Shown piece after piece: positions 52,392 through 60,314 of a stretch of DNA of 64,000 nucleotides (position 1 is its first letter; each line of letters begins with the position of its first letter). A program made the translations under genes and the position numbers. Source of the DNA: WRGA01 sp031553395 (GTDB taxonomy: Bacteria > Bacteroidota > Bacteroidia > Bacteroidales > WRGA01); assembly GCA_031553395.1 (NCBI GenBank), contig JAVBLR010000021.1, forward strand, positions 15,083 to 79,082, written 5' to 3'. The notes under the pieces are model-generated. The model saw only the letters and a program-made list of their open reading frames with translations, did no database searches and had not been told where the DNA came from.

Positions 52392-53684
52392 TTAAAGGTC
52401 AAAAGCAGCTTTTACTTTATCTACATAATCCAATTTTTCCCAAGTGAAAAGTTCAACTTCTTTTACAATAGGTTCAGGATTATAGCGTGATTTAAAGGTT
52501 TTTGTTACCACTTCCGGTTTTCTTCCCATGTGGCCATATGCCGCAGTTTCGGAATAAATCGGGTTTCTTAGTTTCAATCGCTCCTCAATTGCTTTCGGAC
52601 GCATATCGAATAATTTGGCAACTTTTTCGGCAATTTCTCCATCATGTAATTTTACTTTTGATTTTCCGTACGTATTTACATAGATATTAACCGGTTCTGC
52701 TACACCGATTGCATACGAAACCTGCACCAAAATTTCATCAGAAACTCCTGCTGCCACAAGATTTTTCGCAATATGACGTGCAGCATAAGCACCCGAACGG
52801 TCTACTTTTGAAGGATCTTTTCCCGAGAAAGCACCACCTCCGTGAGCTCCTTTACCACCATAGGTATCAACAATAATTTTTCGTCCGGTAAGTCCGGTAT
52901 CTCCATGAGGTCCGCCAATTACAAATTTTCCTGTTGGATTTACATGCAGTATAAAATTTCCATCAAATAAATCCTGTACACGCTTAGGTAATGCTTTCAC
53001 AACCTTTGGTATCAAAATATTCTTTACGTCTTCCCTTATTTTCGACAACATCTTTTCGTCTGCAAGTTGTTGCGCTTTCGAAGAATTATTTTCAGGTTTT
53101 ACAAAATCATCGTGTTGTGTAGAAATCACGATCGTATGAATCCGTTTAGGATTATCATTATCGTCATATTCGATTGTTACCTGCGATTTTGCATCTGGAG
53201 CCAAATAAGTCATTTCTTTTCCTTCTTTGCGGATTGCAGCTAGTTCGAGTAACAAAGCATGTGAAAGATCCAACGCCAACGGCATATAATTATCACTTTC
53301 ATTCGAAGCATACCCAAACATCATTCCTTGATCTCCTGCTCCTTGATTCATCGGATCTTCCCGTTCAACTCCACGGTTGATATCTCCCGATTGTTCATGA
53401 ATAGCAGAAAAAACGCCACAAGAATCTCCATCAAATTTATACTCACTTTTGGTATAACCTATTCTGTTGATAACACGACGAGCAACATCGGACAAATCAA
53501 CATACGCAGTAGATTTTACTTCCCCTGCCAAAACAACTTGTCCTGTTGTTACAAGTGTTTCGCAAGCAACTTTTGAAGTTGAATCATACGCTAAAAATTC
53601 GTCAAGCAAAGCATCCGACAATTGGTCTGCAACTTTGTCGGGATGTCCTTCGGAAACTGATTCCGAAGTAAATAAATAAGCCAT
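52392..53684 (-). CDS. metK: S-adenosylmethionine synthetase
   Basis: Makes SAM from methionine and ATP. The 430-residue protein has the hexapeptide-like GAGDQGMMFGYA, GHPDKVADQLSDALLDEFL, GPHGDTGLTGRKIIVDTYGG and GGGAFSGKDPSKVDRS. Length is the longer Bacteroidota form. A SAM-II type riboswitch lies in its leader, so it should be repressed when SAM is abundant. Confidence 0.97.
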   Translation of the reverse strand: MAYLFTSESVSEGHPDKVADQLSDALLDEFLAYDSTSKVACETLVTTGQVVLAGEVKSTAYVDLSDVARRVINRIGYTKSEYKFDGDSCGVFSAIHEQSGDINRGVEREDPMNQGAGDQGMMFGYASNESDNYMPLALDLSHALLLELAAIRKEGKEMTYLAPDAKSQVTIEYDDNDNPKRIHTIVISTQHDDFVKPENNSSKAQQLADEKMLSKIREDVKNILIPKVVKALPKRVQDLFDGNFILHVNPTGKFVIGGPHGDTGLTGRKIIVDTYGGKGAHGGGAFSGKDPSKVDRSGAYAARHIAKNLVAAGVSDEILVQVSYAIGVAEPVNIYVNTYGKSKVKLHDGEIAEKVAKLFDMRPKAIEERLKLRNPIYSETAAYGHMGRKPEVVTKTFKSRYNPEPIVKEVELFTWEKLDYVDKVKAAFDL

Positions 53685-53826
53685 AATTGTTTGATTTAAT
53701 GATAAATACTTAATTTAATCCAGCAATTTATTATTTGCACACAACAATGCTGTAAGCAATTAATTTTAAATTGCATATAAACGAAAAACTAAGGATTTTT
53801 TGATTTGGTCGGACAAATGGAAAAGT

Positions 53827-53880
53827 AACTATTTTTAGCATTTTTTTCTGTGGTTGCAAGCGGCCAAATCTATCCACATT
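53827..53880 (-). promoter_or_regulatory. SAM-II type riboswitch in the metK leader
   Basis: Read on the minus strand, P1 is TGTGG/CCACA (53874-53878 with 53849-53853). Its loop is GATTTGGCCGCTTGCAA, closely matching the SAM-II loop GATTTAACCGTATTGCAA. The downstream strand has GCTAAAAA, and TTTGGC (53863-53868) can pair with GCTAAA (53834-53839), giving the expected pseudoknot as six pairs including one G-U. It sits 2-10 bases after a -7 element and upstream of metK. Known SAM-II switches bind SAM and turn off translation. The P1 is short and no folding or search was run. Confidence 0.75.
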
Positions 53881-53889
53881 TTTCGGGTA

Positions 53890-53917
53890 CAAAGGTATAG
53901 ATATTTTTTTAAGACAA
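53890..53917 (-). promoter_or_regulatory. Promoter of metK
   Basis: On the minus strand TTG (53915-53917) and TACCTTTG (53890-53897) with a 17-base spacer. The transcription start would fall close to 53882, right at the riboswitch 5' edge. Confidence 0.6.
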
Positions 53918-53990
53918 TGTATTATTAACGAACTTTAATCCAGTAGAAAACATTCTTATTATAAACTTATGAATCAATATTATAAAAAAA

Positions 53991-54028
53991 CCTGCAATAT
54001 ATCCTGTCAAAGTTGAATATATTGCAGG
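53991..54028. terminator. Terminator of the hypothetical gene upstream of metK
   Basis: CCTGCAATATAT (53991-54002) pairs with ATATATTGCAGG (54017-54028); on the minus strand a run of T follows. It lies 9 bases after the stop codon of the gene at 54037. Confidence 0.9.
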
Positions 54029-54036
54029 ATAAGTAT

Positions 54037-54396
54037 TTAAATATTACCAAAATACGTCTTTATCTTATTAAATTCATTTTTAACTTGATTCAGTCCAATC
54101 GCTCCACCCGAAAATCCGGTAGAATCTTTCGAGATAGACAATTCTACAGTATTTTCGTTAATAGGCCTGACTGCTACAATAAATTTAAAATATTTACAAA
54201 AAGCACCAAACATAATCCGCATAAAACGGCTTCCATACGTATAAGTTACAGAACCCGATCCGCTCGTATCCTTTTTGTACCTATTTCCTACAAAATACGC
54301 ATCAACTATTTTCGACAATTCTTCGGCACTAATGCCTGTGTATAAATTTACATGTCTCCCACTTGCGGAAGATGCTGTTTCAGAAAAGTATGACAT
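54037..54396 (-). CDS. Hypothetical protein
   Basis: A 119-residue cytosolic-looking protein starting MSYFSETASSASGRHVNLYTGI, with GSGSVTYTYGSRFMRIMFG and STGFSGGAIGLNQVKNEFNK. No signal peptide or membrane helix is evident and no family is recognised; similar glycine-rich small proteins in Bacteroidales are unnamed. It has a clean terminator and a leader of short-word repeats, so it is a single-gene transcript. Confidence 0.7.
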   Translation of the reverse strand: MSYFSETASSASGRHVNLYTGISAEELSKIVDAYFVGNRYKKDTSGSGSVTYTYGSRFMRIMFGAFCKYFKFIVAVRPINENTVELSISKDSTGFSGGAIGLNQVKNEFNKIKTYFGNI

Positions 54397-54440
54397 AATT
54401 AAATTAAAAATTAAGAGTTAAAAATTAAAAATTAAAAAAT
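54397..54440. repeat. AATTAAA-word repeat before the hypothetical gene
   Basis: Repeated AATTAAA/AGTTAAA words about 7 nt apart abut the start codon; on the coding strand they read TTTAATT/TTTAACT. Confidence 0.7.
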
Positions 54441-54502
54441 GACAACCCAGTAAAAATAACTACTTTATATGCAACCACGTAAAATGGTTGATATTACCAA
54501 AA

Positions 54503-54532
54503 ACGTAGGACGTATTACGTAAAACGTAAAAC
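54503..54532. repeat. ACGTAAA heptad repeat at the 3' end of the phosphohexomutase gene
   Basis: Four heptads ACGTAGG, ACGTATT, ACGTAAA, ACGTAAA lie 3-33 bases after the phosphohexomutase stop codon (minus strand). This is another word used in the same arrangement. Confidence 0.75.
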
Positions 54533-54534
54533 TT

Positions 54535-56283
54535 TTAAATACCTAAAGAAGCCTTCAATGCATTGATTTTTTCTTCAGCTTTTTGTTCGGCTTCGGCTAA
54601 TTTTTCTTTTCCGGCTAATTTACCCGAAACTTCTACATAAAATTTGATTTTAGGTTCGGTTCCCGAAGGACGGATTGATACTTTTGTTCCATCTTCTGTA
54701 AAATACTGCAATACATCCGAAGTAGTAGGCATATCCAACGCTATCTTTTCATTTTCAATTAAATCCATTCCTACGAGTGTAGAAAAATCTTTAATTAATA
54801 CAACTTTGGAACCTGCAATTTCTTTAATCGGATTACTACGGAAATTAGCCATCATTGCCAAAATTTCTTCGGCTCCGGATTTTCCTTTTTTCACTACCGA
54901 AATACCTTTTTCTTTCGAGAATCCGTATTCAACATAAATATCCAAAAGGACATCAAACAACGATTTTCCATTATCTTTAGCCCAAGCGGCAACTTCAGCC
55001 ATTAATGCACAAGAAGAAACAGCATCTTTATCGCGAACAAAATCTTCGGGTAAGAATCCGTAACTTTCTTCTCCGCCACCGATGTATGTTTTTTTGCCTT
55101 CGTTTTCGCGCATAATTGCGGCGATCCATTTGAATCCGGTGTAACAATCGAAATATTCGATATTGTTTTTCTTTGCAATTTTGGCAATCAATTCGGTCGT
55201 AACAATCGTTTTTACAATATATTCGTTGCCTTTTATTTTACCTTTTGCTTTCCATTGATTGATAAGGTAATAGATAAAAATTGCCGCAATCTGATTTCCA
55301 TTTATCAGAATAAATTCTCCTTTATCATTCTTAACGGCAAGTCCTAAACGATCGGCATCAGGGTCGGAAGCCAATACAACATCGGCATCGGTTTCGATTG
55401 CTTTTTTTACAGCCATCTCCAATGCAGCCGGTTCTTCGGGATTAGGAGAAATAACCGTTGGAAAATCTCCACTAACTACATCTTGTTCGGGAACATTGAT
55501 AATATTGGTAAATCCAAAAGCCTTTAATGCACGAGGAATCAATTTGACACCAGTTCCATGAATCGGAGTATAAACAATTTTCATGTCTTTATGACGTTCG
55601 ATGCATTCGGGCGATAAAGAAATTGTTTTGACATCAGCAATATATGCCGCATCAATTTCTTCTCCAATGATTTCAATCAATTCTTTCTTTCCTTTGAATT
55701 GAATATCTTTTGCCGAACGGATTTTATTTACCTCGGCAATTGTATTTTTATCATGAGGTGAAACCATTTGTGCACCATCGTTCCAATAAGCCTTATATCC
55801 GTTGTATTCTTTCGGATTGTGCGAAGCCGTAAGGATAATACCGCTTTGACAACCTAACTTGCGGATTGTGTAAGAGATTTCGGGAGTCGGACGAAGCGAA
55901 TCAAACAAATACACTTTAATTCCGTTAGCAGAAAAAATATCAGCAGAGATTTCGGCAAATTTCCGGCTATTGTTCCGGCAATCGTGACCGATAACAACCT
56001 TAATTTCTTTTAGATCTCCGAATTCTTTTTTCAGGTAATTTGATAATCCCTGAGTCGCAGCACCAACAGTATAAATATTCATCCGGTTGGAACCAACGCC
56101 CATAATCCCACGTAAACCACCTGTTCCGAATTCCAAATCGCGGTAAAAAGATTCAATTAACTCTGTTTTGTCTTCATTATCAAGCATTCGTTGTACTTCG
56201 GCTCTTGTTTCTGCATCGTAATATTCCGATAACCAAGCTTGAGCCTTTGCCGTAACTTCTTTTAATAAAGCATCATTGTCCAT
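54535..56283 (-). CDS. Phosphoglucomutase/phosphomannomutase-type phosphohexomutase
   Basis: A 582-residue alpha-D-phosphohexomutase superfamily enzyme. The phosphoserine loop is in LTASHNPKEYNGYKAYW, the metal loop is DPDADRLGLA, the sugar-binding loop is GGGEESYGFL, and the phosphate-binding end is SIRPSGTEPKIKF. The length and GTGGLRGIMGVGSNRMN start fit the long PgcA/PGM2-like group that interconverts glucose 1- and 6-phosphate. It stands alone between two repeat or terminator regions. Confidence 0.95.
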   Translation of the reverse strand: MDNDALLKEVTAKAQAWLSEYYDAETRAEVQRMLDNEDKTELIESFYRDLEFGTGGLRGIMGVGSNRMNIYTVGAATQGLSNYLKKEFGDLKEIKVVIGHDCRNNSRKFAEISADIFSANGIKVYLFDSLRPTPEISYTIRKLGCQSGIILTASHNPKEYNGYKAYWNDGAQMVSPHDKNTIAEVNKIRSAKDIQFKGKKELIEIIGEEIDAAYIADVKTISLSPECIERHKDMKIVYTPIHGTGVKLIPRALKAFGFTNIINVPEQDVVSGDFPTVISPNPEEPAALEMAVKKAIETDADVVLASDPDADRLGLAVKNDKGEFILINGNQIAAIFIYYLINQWKAKGKIKGNEYIVKTIVTTELIAKIAKKNNIEYFDCYTGFKWIAAIMRENEGKKTYIGGGEESYGFLPEDFVRDKDAVSSCALMAEVAAWAKDNGKSLFDVLLDIYVEYGFSKEKGISVVKKGKSGAEEILAMMANFRSNPIKEIAGSKVVLIKDFSTLVGMDLIENEKIALDMPTTSDVLQYFTEDGTKVSIRPSGTEPKIKFYVEVSGKLAGKEKLAEAEQKAEEKINALKASLGI

Positions 56284-56338
56284 AATCGTGTTTTTATATA
56301 TTTTTTCAATAATTTAGCAACCATTTAAAATAGAGGAG

Positions 56339-56346
56339 CAAATATA
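56339..56346 (-). promoter_or_regulatory. -7 promoter element for the phosphohexomutase
   Basis: TATATTTG on the minus strand matches TAnnTTTG, 56 bases before the start codon. Confidence 0.45.
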
Positions 56347-56408
56347 GTAAAATAGAAATTCTTTCAGATATTTTCTTCCAAAAATTTACATTGTGCAATC
56401 AACGGCAT

Positions 56409-57269
56409 TTATTTACACTTTTTCAGCATTTCATCCAACACTTTCGAATCGTACCCCAATAGCTTTGCATGTTGAAAATCGGTACAAGCTCCCATTCTTT
56501 CCCACAAACCATATTTTATCTGGCCCCGTAAAAAATAAGCATATTCATCATCCGGATATTTTCCCAAATAGATATTTACATCTTCCATCGCTTTATCAAA
56601 TCTGTTTGTTGCAAAATATACTTCCGAACGTTGCAAGTATAAATAATAATTCTGAGGATCTTCTTTCAGGACTTCCGAAAATAACAATTCGGCGGTTGCA
56701 TAATCTCCTGCAATCTTGTCTAATGTTGCAAATCCGACCCGACCATCAATGCTACGCGGATTCTTTTTCAGAATCTTTGCAAAATTCTCCCGTGCCAGCA
56801 GTGTATCATTCATTTCGATATAAATCAATCCTGCAGAAGACAATGCCGGTTCATCATCCGGATTATACGTAAGTATCTCATTATAATCATTCAATGCCGC
56901 AGGCAAACTATCCATTTGAGCGTATAATGCAGCCCTGTTCATCAAAAGGACTGTATTCTGACGATTGGATGCCAACGCCGCAGTATAAGAAAGTAGCGCA
57001 TCATCAAATTTTCCTAATTTACGCTGGATAGTGCCTAAATTAGATAACAATAATGCATTACCAGGATTTGCTGGTTCTTTCCGCATTGCATCTTTTAGTG
57101 ATTCTTCCGCACAAACATAATTCTCTTTGTCCAAACAATCGAAAGACTTATTAATCAGTTCATCGTATGTTTGAGCAAAACCTACATTTGCAGACAATAA
57201 AAAAAGTATAAAAAGGAGTTGTATCTTTTTCTGAAAAAATATTCGTTTTGTTTTATTCGACTGTTGCAT
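56409..57269 (-). CDS. TPR-repeat periplasmic protein of the Exb operon
   Basis: A 286-residue exported protein (signal peptide ending near NVGFAQ) with about five TPRs over residues 35-270 (ANPGNALLLSNLGTIQRKLG, PAALNDYNEILTYNPDDEPA). It has no TonB-box or catalytic motif. Its start codon lies within the last codons of the preceding ExbD gene (17-base overlap), so translation is coupled. TPR proteins near ExbBD modules may scaffold an envelope complex; that is inference. Confidence 0.87.
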   Translation of the reverse strand: MQQSNKTKRIFFQKKIQLLFILFLLSANVGFAQTYDELINKSFDCLDKENYVCAEESLKDAMRKEPANPGNALLLSNLGTIQRKLGKFDDALLSYTAALASNRQNTVLLMNRAALYAQMDSLPAALNDYNEILTYNPDDEPALSSAGLIYIEMNDTLLARENFAKILKKNPRSIDGRVGFATLDKIAGDYATAELLFSEVLKEDPQNYYLYLQRSEVYFATNRFDKAMEDVNIYLGKYPDDEYAYFLRGQIKYGLWERMGACTDFQHAKLLGYDSKVLDEMLKKCK

Positions 57270-57681
57270 ATCTAATTTTTTGAATTCCGGCTATTTGAAG
57301 TGTTTTCTTTACATTATCAATTATTCCCATCGGAGTATGTTTATCTGCTTTCAAAGTAACAAGCAATTCCGGGTTTTGTTGGTAATTTTGCTTGATATAA
57401 TCCGGGATATTACTTATTTCTATCAGTTTATCATTTATTTGAATAAATTGAGAATCTGTATTTTTTGTTGATTTTCCTATGAAAATTACAATATCATGTG
57501 AAACAGCCAAAGACTTTTCAGACTCAACAACCCTTGGCAAATCAAATTCTACTTTTGGCGGTTTATCCTTCAACCGGGTAGAAATCATAAAGAAAAACAG
57601 CAACGTAAAAATAAGGTCGGGCAACGATGCTGTATTCAACGACGGCACTTCCCGCTTATTTGTCTTCCGGAATCTGCTCAT
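57253..57681 (-). CDS. ExbD/TolR-family protein (second copy)
   Basis: A 142-residue ExbD-type protein: one transmembrane helix near the N-terminus (LPDLIFTLLFFFMISTRL, with the proton-path Asp in SLPD) and a periplasmic domain. ExbD works with ExbB to use proton-motive force for TonB-type or other envelope motors. Its start overlaps the previous stop codon (ATGA). Two consecutive ExbD genes in one operon are typical in Bacteroidota. Confidence 0.9.
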   Translation of the reverse strand: MSRFRKTNKREVPSLNTASLPDLIFTLLFFFMISTRLKDKPPKVEFDLPRVVESEKSLAVSHDIVIFIGKSTKNTDSQFIQINDKLIEISNIPDYIKQNYQQNPELLVTLKADKHTPMGIIDNVKKTLQIAGIQKIRYATVE

Positions 57682-58256
57682 GAATTATTCCCCTCCTTCA
57701 GTTCTGCTTCCGATAATTTATATGGATATATCTGTAATACAACCGCTTGTTGTTCTTGCGGCAAATCCATATATTTTTTGCCCCACTTTTGTATCGAAAG
57801 TTCATTTCGCAATTTATTATATGCCGCAAGTATTTGGCTTTGAACATCAATATAGGTCTGATACTCGGCTTTTGGACTAATCTGTATCAGGAATAAATGA
57901 TTTTGCGTAATCCTGCGTTTTCCAAAACTTGGAATATCTGTTTCAAACTTTTCGGGAAGATTGATATTTTCATATGGATTGGCAATGAATATCTCAGCCA
58001 ATTCTTTTATGTTTTCCGGTTCTATTTCTTCGTCATGATAAAGGATCGAATTGTCTGCTTGTATTGTAATTTCAAATACATCCCGTTCCTTTATTTCTTT
58101 TGGGTTCAGGGTTTCGTCCTTCTTTTCAGGCAAAGAGTGAGACAACGATTTTTCTTTTTCCATTGATGTTGTCAACAGAAAAAAAATCAACAGTAGAAAG
58201 GCAATATCCGCTGATGAACTCGAATTTATCTCAGGTATTTTTCGTTTCAATCTCAT
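57678..58256 (-). CDS. ExbD/TolR-family protein (first copy)
   Basis: A 192-residue ExbD with transmembrane helix SADIAFLLLIFFLLTTSME carrying the conserved Asp, and a longer periplasmic part. The start MRLKRKIPEINSSSS is chosen over the upstream ATG because it overlaps the preceding stop codon as ATGA and matches family N-termini. Confidence 0.9.
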   Translation of the reverse strand: MRLKRKIPEINSSSSADIAFLLLIFFLLTTSMEKEKSLSHSLPEKKDETLNPKEIKERDVFEITIQADNSILYHDEEIEPENIKELAEIFIANPYENINLPEKFETDIPSFGKRRITQNHLFLIQISPKAEYQTYIDVQSQILAAYNKLRNELSIQKWGKKYMDLPQEQQAVVLQIYPYKLSEAELKEGNNS

Positions 58257-58711
58257 TGTTTCTTCGCTATTTGCCAAAAATTAGCGCCAATTACAGCCAA
58301 TACGGCCAATGCCAGCAAAACATACACAGAATACAAAAACATATCGCTCAACTTCAACCAAAAATAAGTATTTTCATTGCCGTCGTACCCTTCGATATTC
58401 AATATTTTTCCACTACCCAGCAACCAAGTCGCCAGTAATAAAACGACCATCAGCGAAAATACAATGAAGTTGCGCCAAAAAGTACGCGGATTTTCCTTGA
58501 ATATTTGTATAAACTTTCGGATTGAAAAAGCTATCAATACAACCGAACTTAAAATAAACAGAAAGTACATCCAATAAAGCAATACAGATGTATAAACCGG
58601 TTCGGAATTATTATTCGCGTCAGTAACCTGCCCTCCAAAATAGAATATACAGATAATAAGAACTGTAATGCCGAGCAATGCGTATAATATATATTTGATT
58701 TTATTCATCAT
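58253..58711 (-). CDS. Membrane protein between ExbB and ExbD
   Basis: About 152 residues with four predicted membrane segments (ILYALLGITVLIICIFYFGG, SVLLYWMYFLFILSSVVLIA, FWRNFIVFSLMVVLLLATWL, SVYVLLALAVLAVIGANFW). No family was recognised. The start at MMNKIKYILY is preferred to the upstream codons, which fall in repeat DNA. It is flanked by exbB and exbD on one strand with coupled overlaps, so it belongs to the same motor operon; its job is unknown. Confidence 0.78.
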   Translation of the reverse strand: MMNKIKYILYALLGITVLIICIFYFGGQVTDANNNSEPVYTSVLLYWMYFLFILSSVVLIAFSIRKFIQIFKENPRTFWRNFIVFSLMVVLLLATWLLGSGKILNIEGYDGNENTYFWLKLSDMFLYSVYVLLALAVLAVIGANFWQIAKKQ

Positions 58712-58726
58712 AGAAAAATAAAACAA

Positions 58727-58754
58727 CCTTTTACCTTTTACCTTTTACCTTAAC
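58727..58754. repeat. GTAAAAG heptad repeat overlapping the exbB stop codon
   Basis: On the minus strand GGTAAAA heptads are repeated over 58727-58754; one of them provides the TAA stop of exbB (58731-58733), and the last codons of exbB also come from the repeat. Confidence 0.88.
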
Positions 58755-59519
58755 ATTATATTTTACAACCATATCCAATAACGACATAGTAGCATCCTCC
58801 ATTTTGTTTAATAGATTCTCGATTTTCGATAGGATATAATTATAAAACACCTGTAATATCAAAGCAACAATTAATCCACCGACTGTGGTTATTAATGCAA
58901 CTTTCATTCCTCCTGCAACAATGGAAGCATCGATTTCGCCTGCCGCCTGAATTTTATCAAAAGCCTGAATCATACCGATTACGGTTCCCAAAAATCCCAA
59001 CGACGGCGCTATGGCAATAAACAACGTAATCCAAGACAGGCCTTTTTCCAACCAACCGGTTTGTACACCTCCTGACGCAATTACCGATTTTTCAACAACA
59101 TCAATGCCTTCATCAATCCTTGACAAACCTTCATAATAAATAGATGCAATCGGGCCGCGTGTTTTTTCACAAATGGATAAGGCTCCTTCTATATCGTTTT
59201 TATCTAATGCTTCTTCAATTGATTTTGTCAGTTTATGTGTATTCACTTCCGAAAGGTTCAAGTAAATAATCCGCTCCAAGCAGAATGCCAATCCAACGAT
59301 AAAAGAAATCGCGATAAAACTCATAAAGAAGGCATTTCCTTCGATAAATTTTGTTTTTATTTGATTATGCCATCCGGTATCTTCGGGAATACCAATATCT
59401 TCCCGGGTAATTTGAGGCACACTGTCAACAAGCATGGAATCTTGTTGTGCATACGAAAACTGTGAAATACAACAAAGTACAGCTATTGAAAGAATCAAAA
59501 AAGAAAGGTATTTTCTCAT
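58731..59519 (-). CDS. ExbB/TolQ/MotA proton-channel protein
   Basis: A 262-residue protein with a cleavable or N-terminal hydrophobic segment (about 1-24), a transmembrane helix near 68-88 (FFMSFIAISFIVGLAFCLER), and two further helices near 160-190 and 205-230 around SLGFLGTVIGMIQAFD and KVALITTVGGLIVALI, the TolQ/ExbB core. It energises outer-membrane processes together with ExbD. First gene of a five-gene operon. Confidence 0.92.
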   Translation of the reverse strand: MRKYLSFLILSIAVLCCISQFSYAQQDSMLVDSVPQITREDIGIPEDTGWHNQIKTKFIEGNAFFMSFIAISFIVGLAFCLERIIYLNLSEVNTHKLTKSIEEALDKNDIEGALSICEKTRGPIASIYYEGLSRIDEGIDVVEKSVIASGGVQTGWLEKGLSWITLFIAIAPSLGFLGTVIGMIQAFDKIQAAGEIDASIVAGGMKVALITTVGGLIVALILQVFYNYILSKIENLLNKMEDATMSLLDMVVKYNVKVKGKR

Positions 59520-59681
59520 AATCGAAATTTAGATAACAACCGGCAAAATTTGTAACACCAAAAATAGATATATTTTCAAATGTTAGATGCTCTTTTTTAT
59601 CCAAAAAATTATATTTGACCATTAACTGGCGTTTATTAACAATTGATAACGAAGATTATCTCAATTATTGACCTCTATTTC

Positions 59682-59719
59682 AAATTAATTCTTAATTCTT
59701 AATTCTTAATTTTTAATTG
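59682..59719. repeat. CTTAATT heptad repeat before the DUF3467 gene
   Basis: AAATTAATT, then CTTAATT three times, then TTTTTAATTG. It sits between the divergent exbB gene and the -7 element of the DUF3467 gene. On the sense strand it reads CTTAATT before the start codon, as with other members. Confidence 0.8.
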
Positions 59720-59724
59720 TTATC

Positions 59725-59732
59725 TATCTTTG
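59725..59732 (+). promoter_or_regulatory. -7 promoter element for the DUF3467 gene
   Basis: TATCTTTG matches TAnnTTTG, 16 bases before the start codon. The heptad repeat occupies the -33 region. Confidence 0.5.
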
Positions 59733-59747
59733 TAAAAAAATAAACTT

Positions 59748-60059
59748 ATGGAAAAAGATAACAACAACCAGATTAACATTGAACTTTCGGATGAAGTTGC
59801 TCAAGGAATTTATTCTAACCTGGCAATTATTTCTCATTCTACATCAGAATTTGTGATTGATTTTGTGCGTATTATGCCTAATACTCCAAAAGCAAAAGTA
59901 CAATCCCGCATTATCCTTACTCCCGAACATGCCAAACGGCTTCAAATGGCCTTGGAAGATAACATCCGAAAATTTGAATCTCATTTCGGCACTATCAAAA
60001 AACCGGAAGATAATAAAGGCTTTATGCCCCCAATTGTTGGATTTGGTGGGGAAGCATAA
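59748..60059 (+). CDS. DUF3467 domain protein
   Basis: A 103-residue protein starting MEKDNNNQINIELSDEVAQG, with GIYSNLAIISHSTSEFVIDF and SRIILTPEHAKRLQMALEDN, the DUF3467 pattern. It is cytosolic, of unknown role. It has its own promoter and is followed by a large inverted-repeat structure. Confidence 0.88.
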   Translation: MEKDNNNQINIELSDEVAQGIYSNLAIISHSTSEFVIDFVRIMPNTPKAKVQSRIILTPEHAKRLQMALEDNIRKFESHFGTIKKPEDNKGFMPPIVGFGGEA

Positions 60060-60070
60060 TTTTTAATTGT

Positions 60071-60295
60071 GGGAAGTTATCAGAAGTTACCGGAAGTTAG
60101 TCGGAAGGTATCGGAATTAAAAGAAGAAAATATAGATTAAAATCTTTTGCCTTATTTACCCCTGTCCGCTAAAGGGGAACGCGCATCTCTTCATTATTTC
60201 GTTCCCCTTTAGGGGACAGGGGTAAATAAGAATAATATTGAGTATAAAACAATCGAGAATTAACCGGGATTCCGATACCTTCCGATAACTTCTTC
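60071..60295. repeat. Nested inverted-repeat element between DUF3467 and the M13 peptidase gene
   Basis: The outer part is a tandem of GAAGTTAYCG-like words (60071-60118) with a complementary arm (60261-60295); GGAAGGTATCGGAAT (60103-60117) and ATTCCGATACCTTCC (60269-60283) are perfect complements. The inner part is a 31-base inverted repeat (60151-60181 with 60200-60230) with one mismatch and an 18-base loop, with the palindromic core CCCCTAAAGGGG-like. No gene is present. The outer word is shared with 52339-52384. Confidence 0.9.
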
Positions 60296-60314
60296 ATTCT
60301 TTAAATATAAGTAT

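Noticed and set aside
53685..53820. Small gene in the metK leader
   Set aside because: Only short frames exist and the sequence is explained by promoter, riboswitch and leader.
60071..60295. Insertion sequence
   Set aside because: No transposase frame lies inside, and no direct target duplications were identified.
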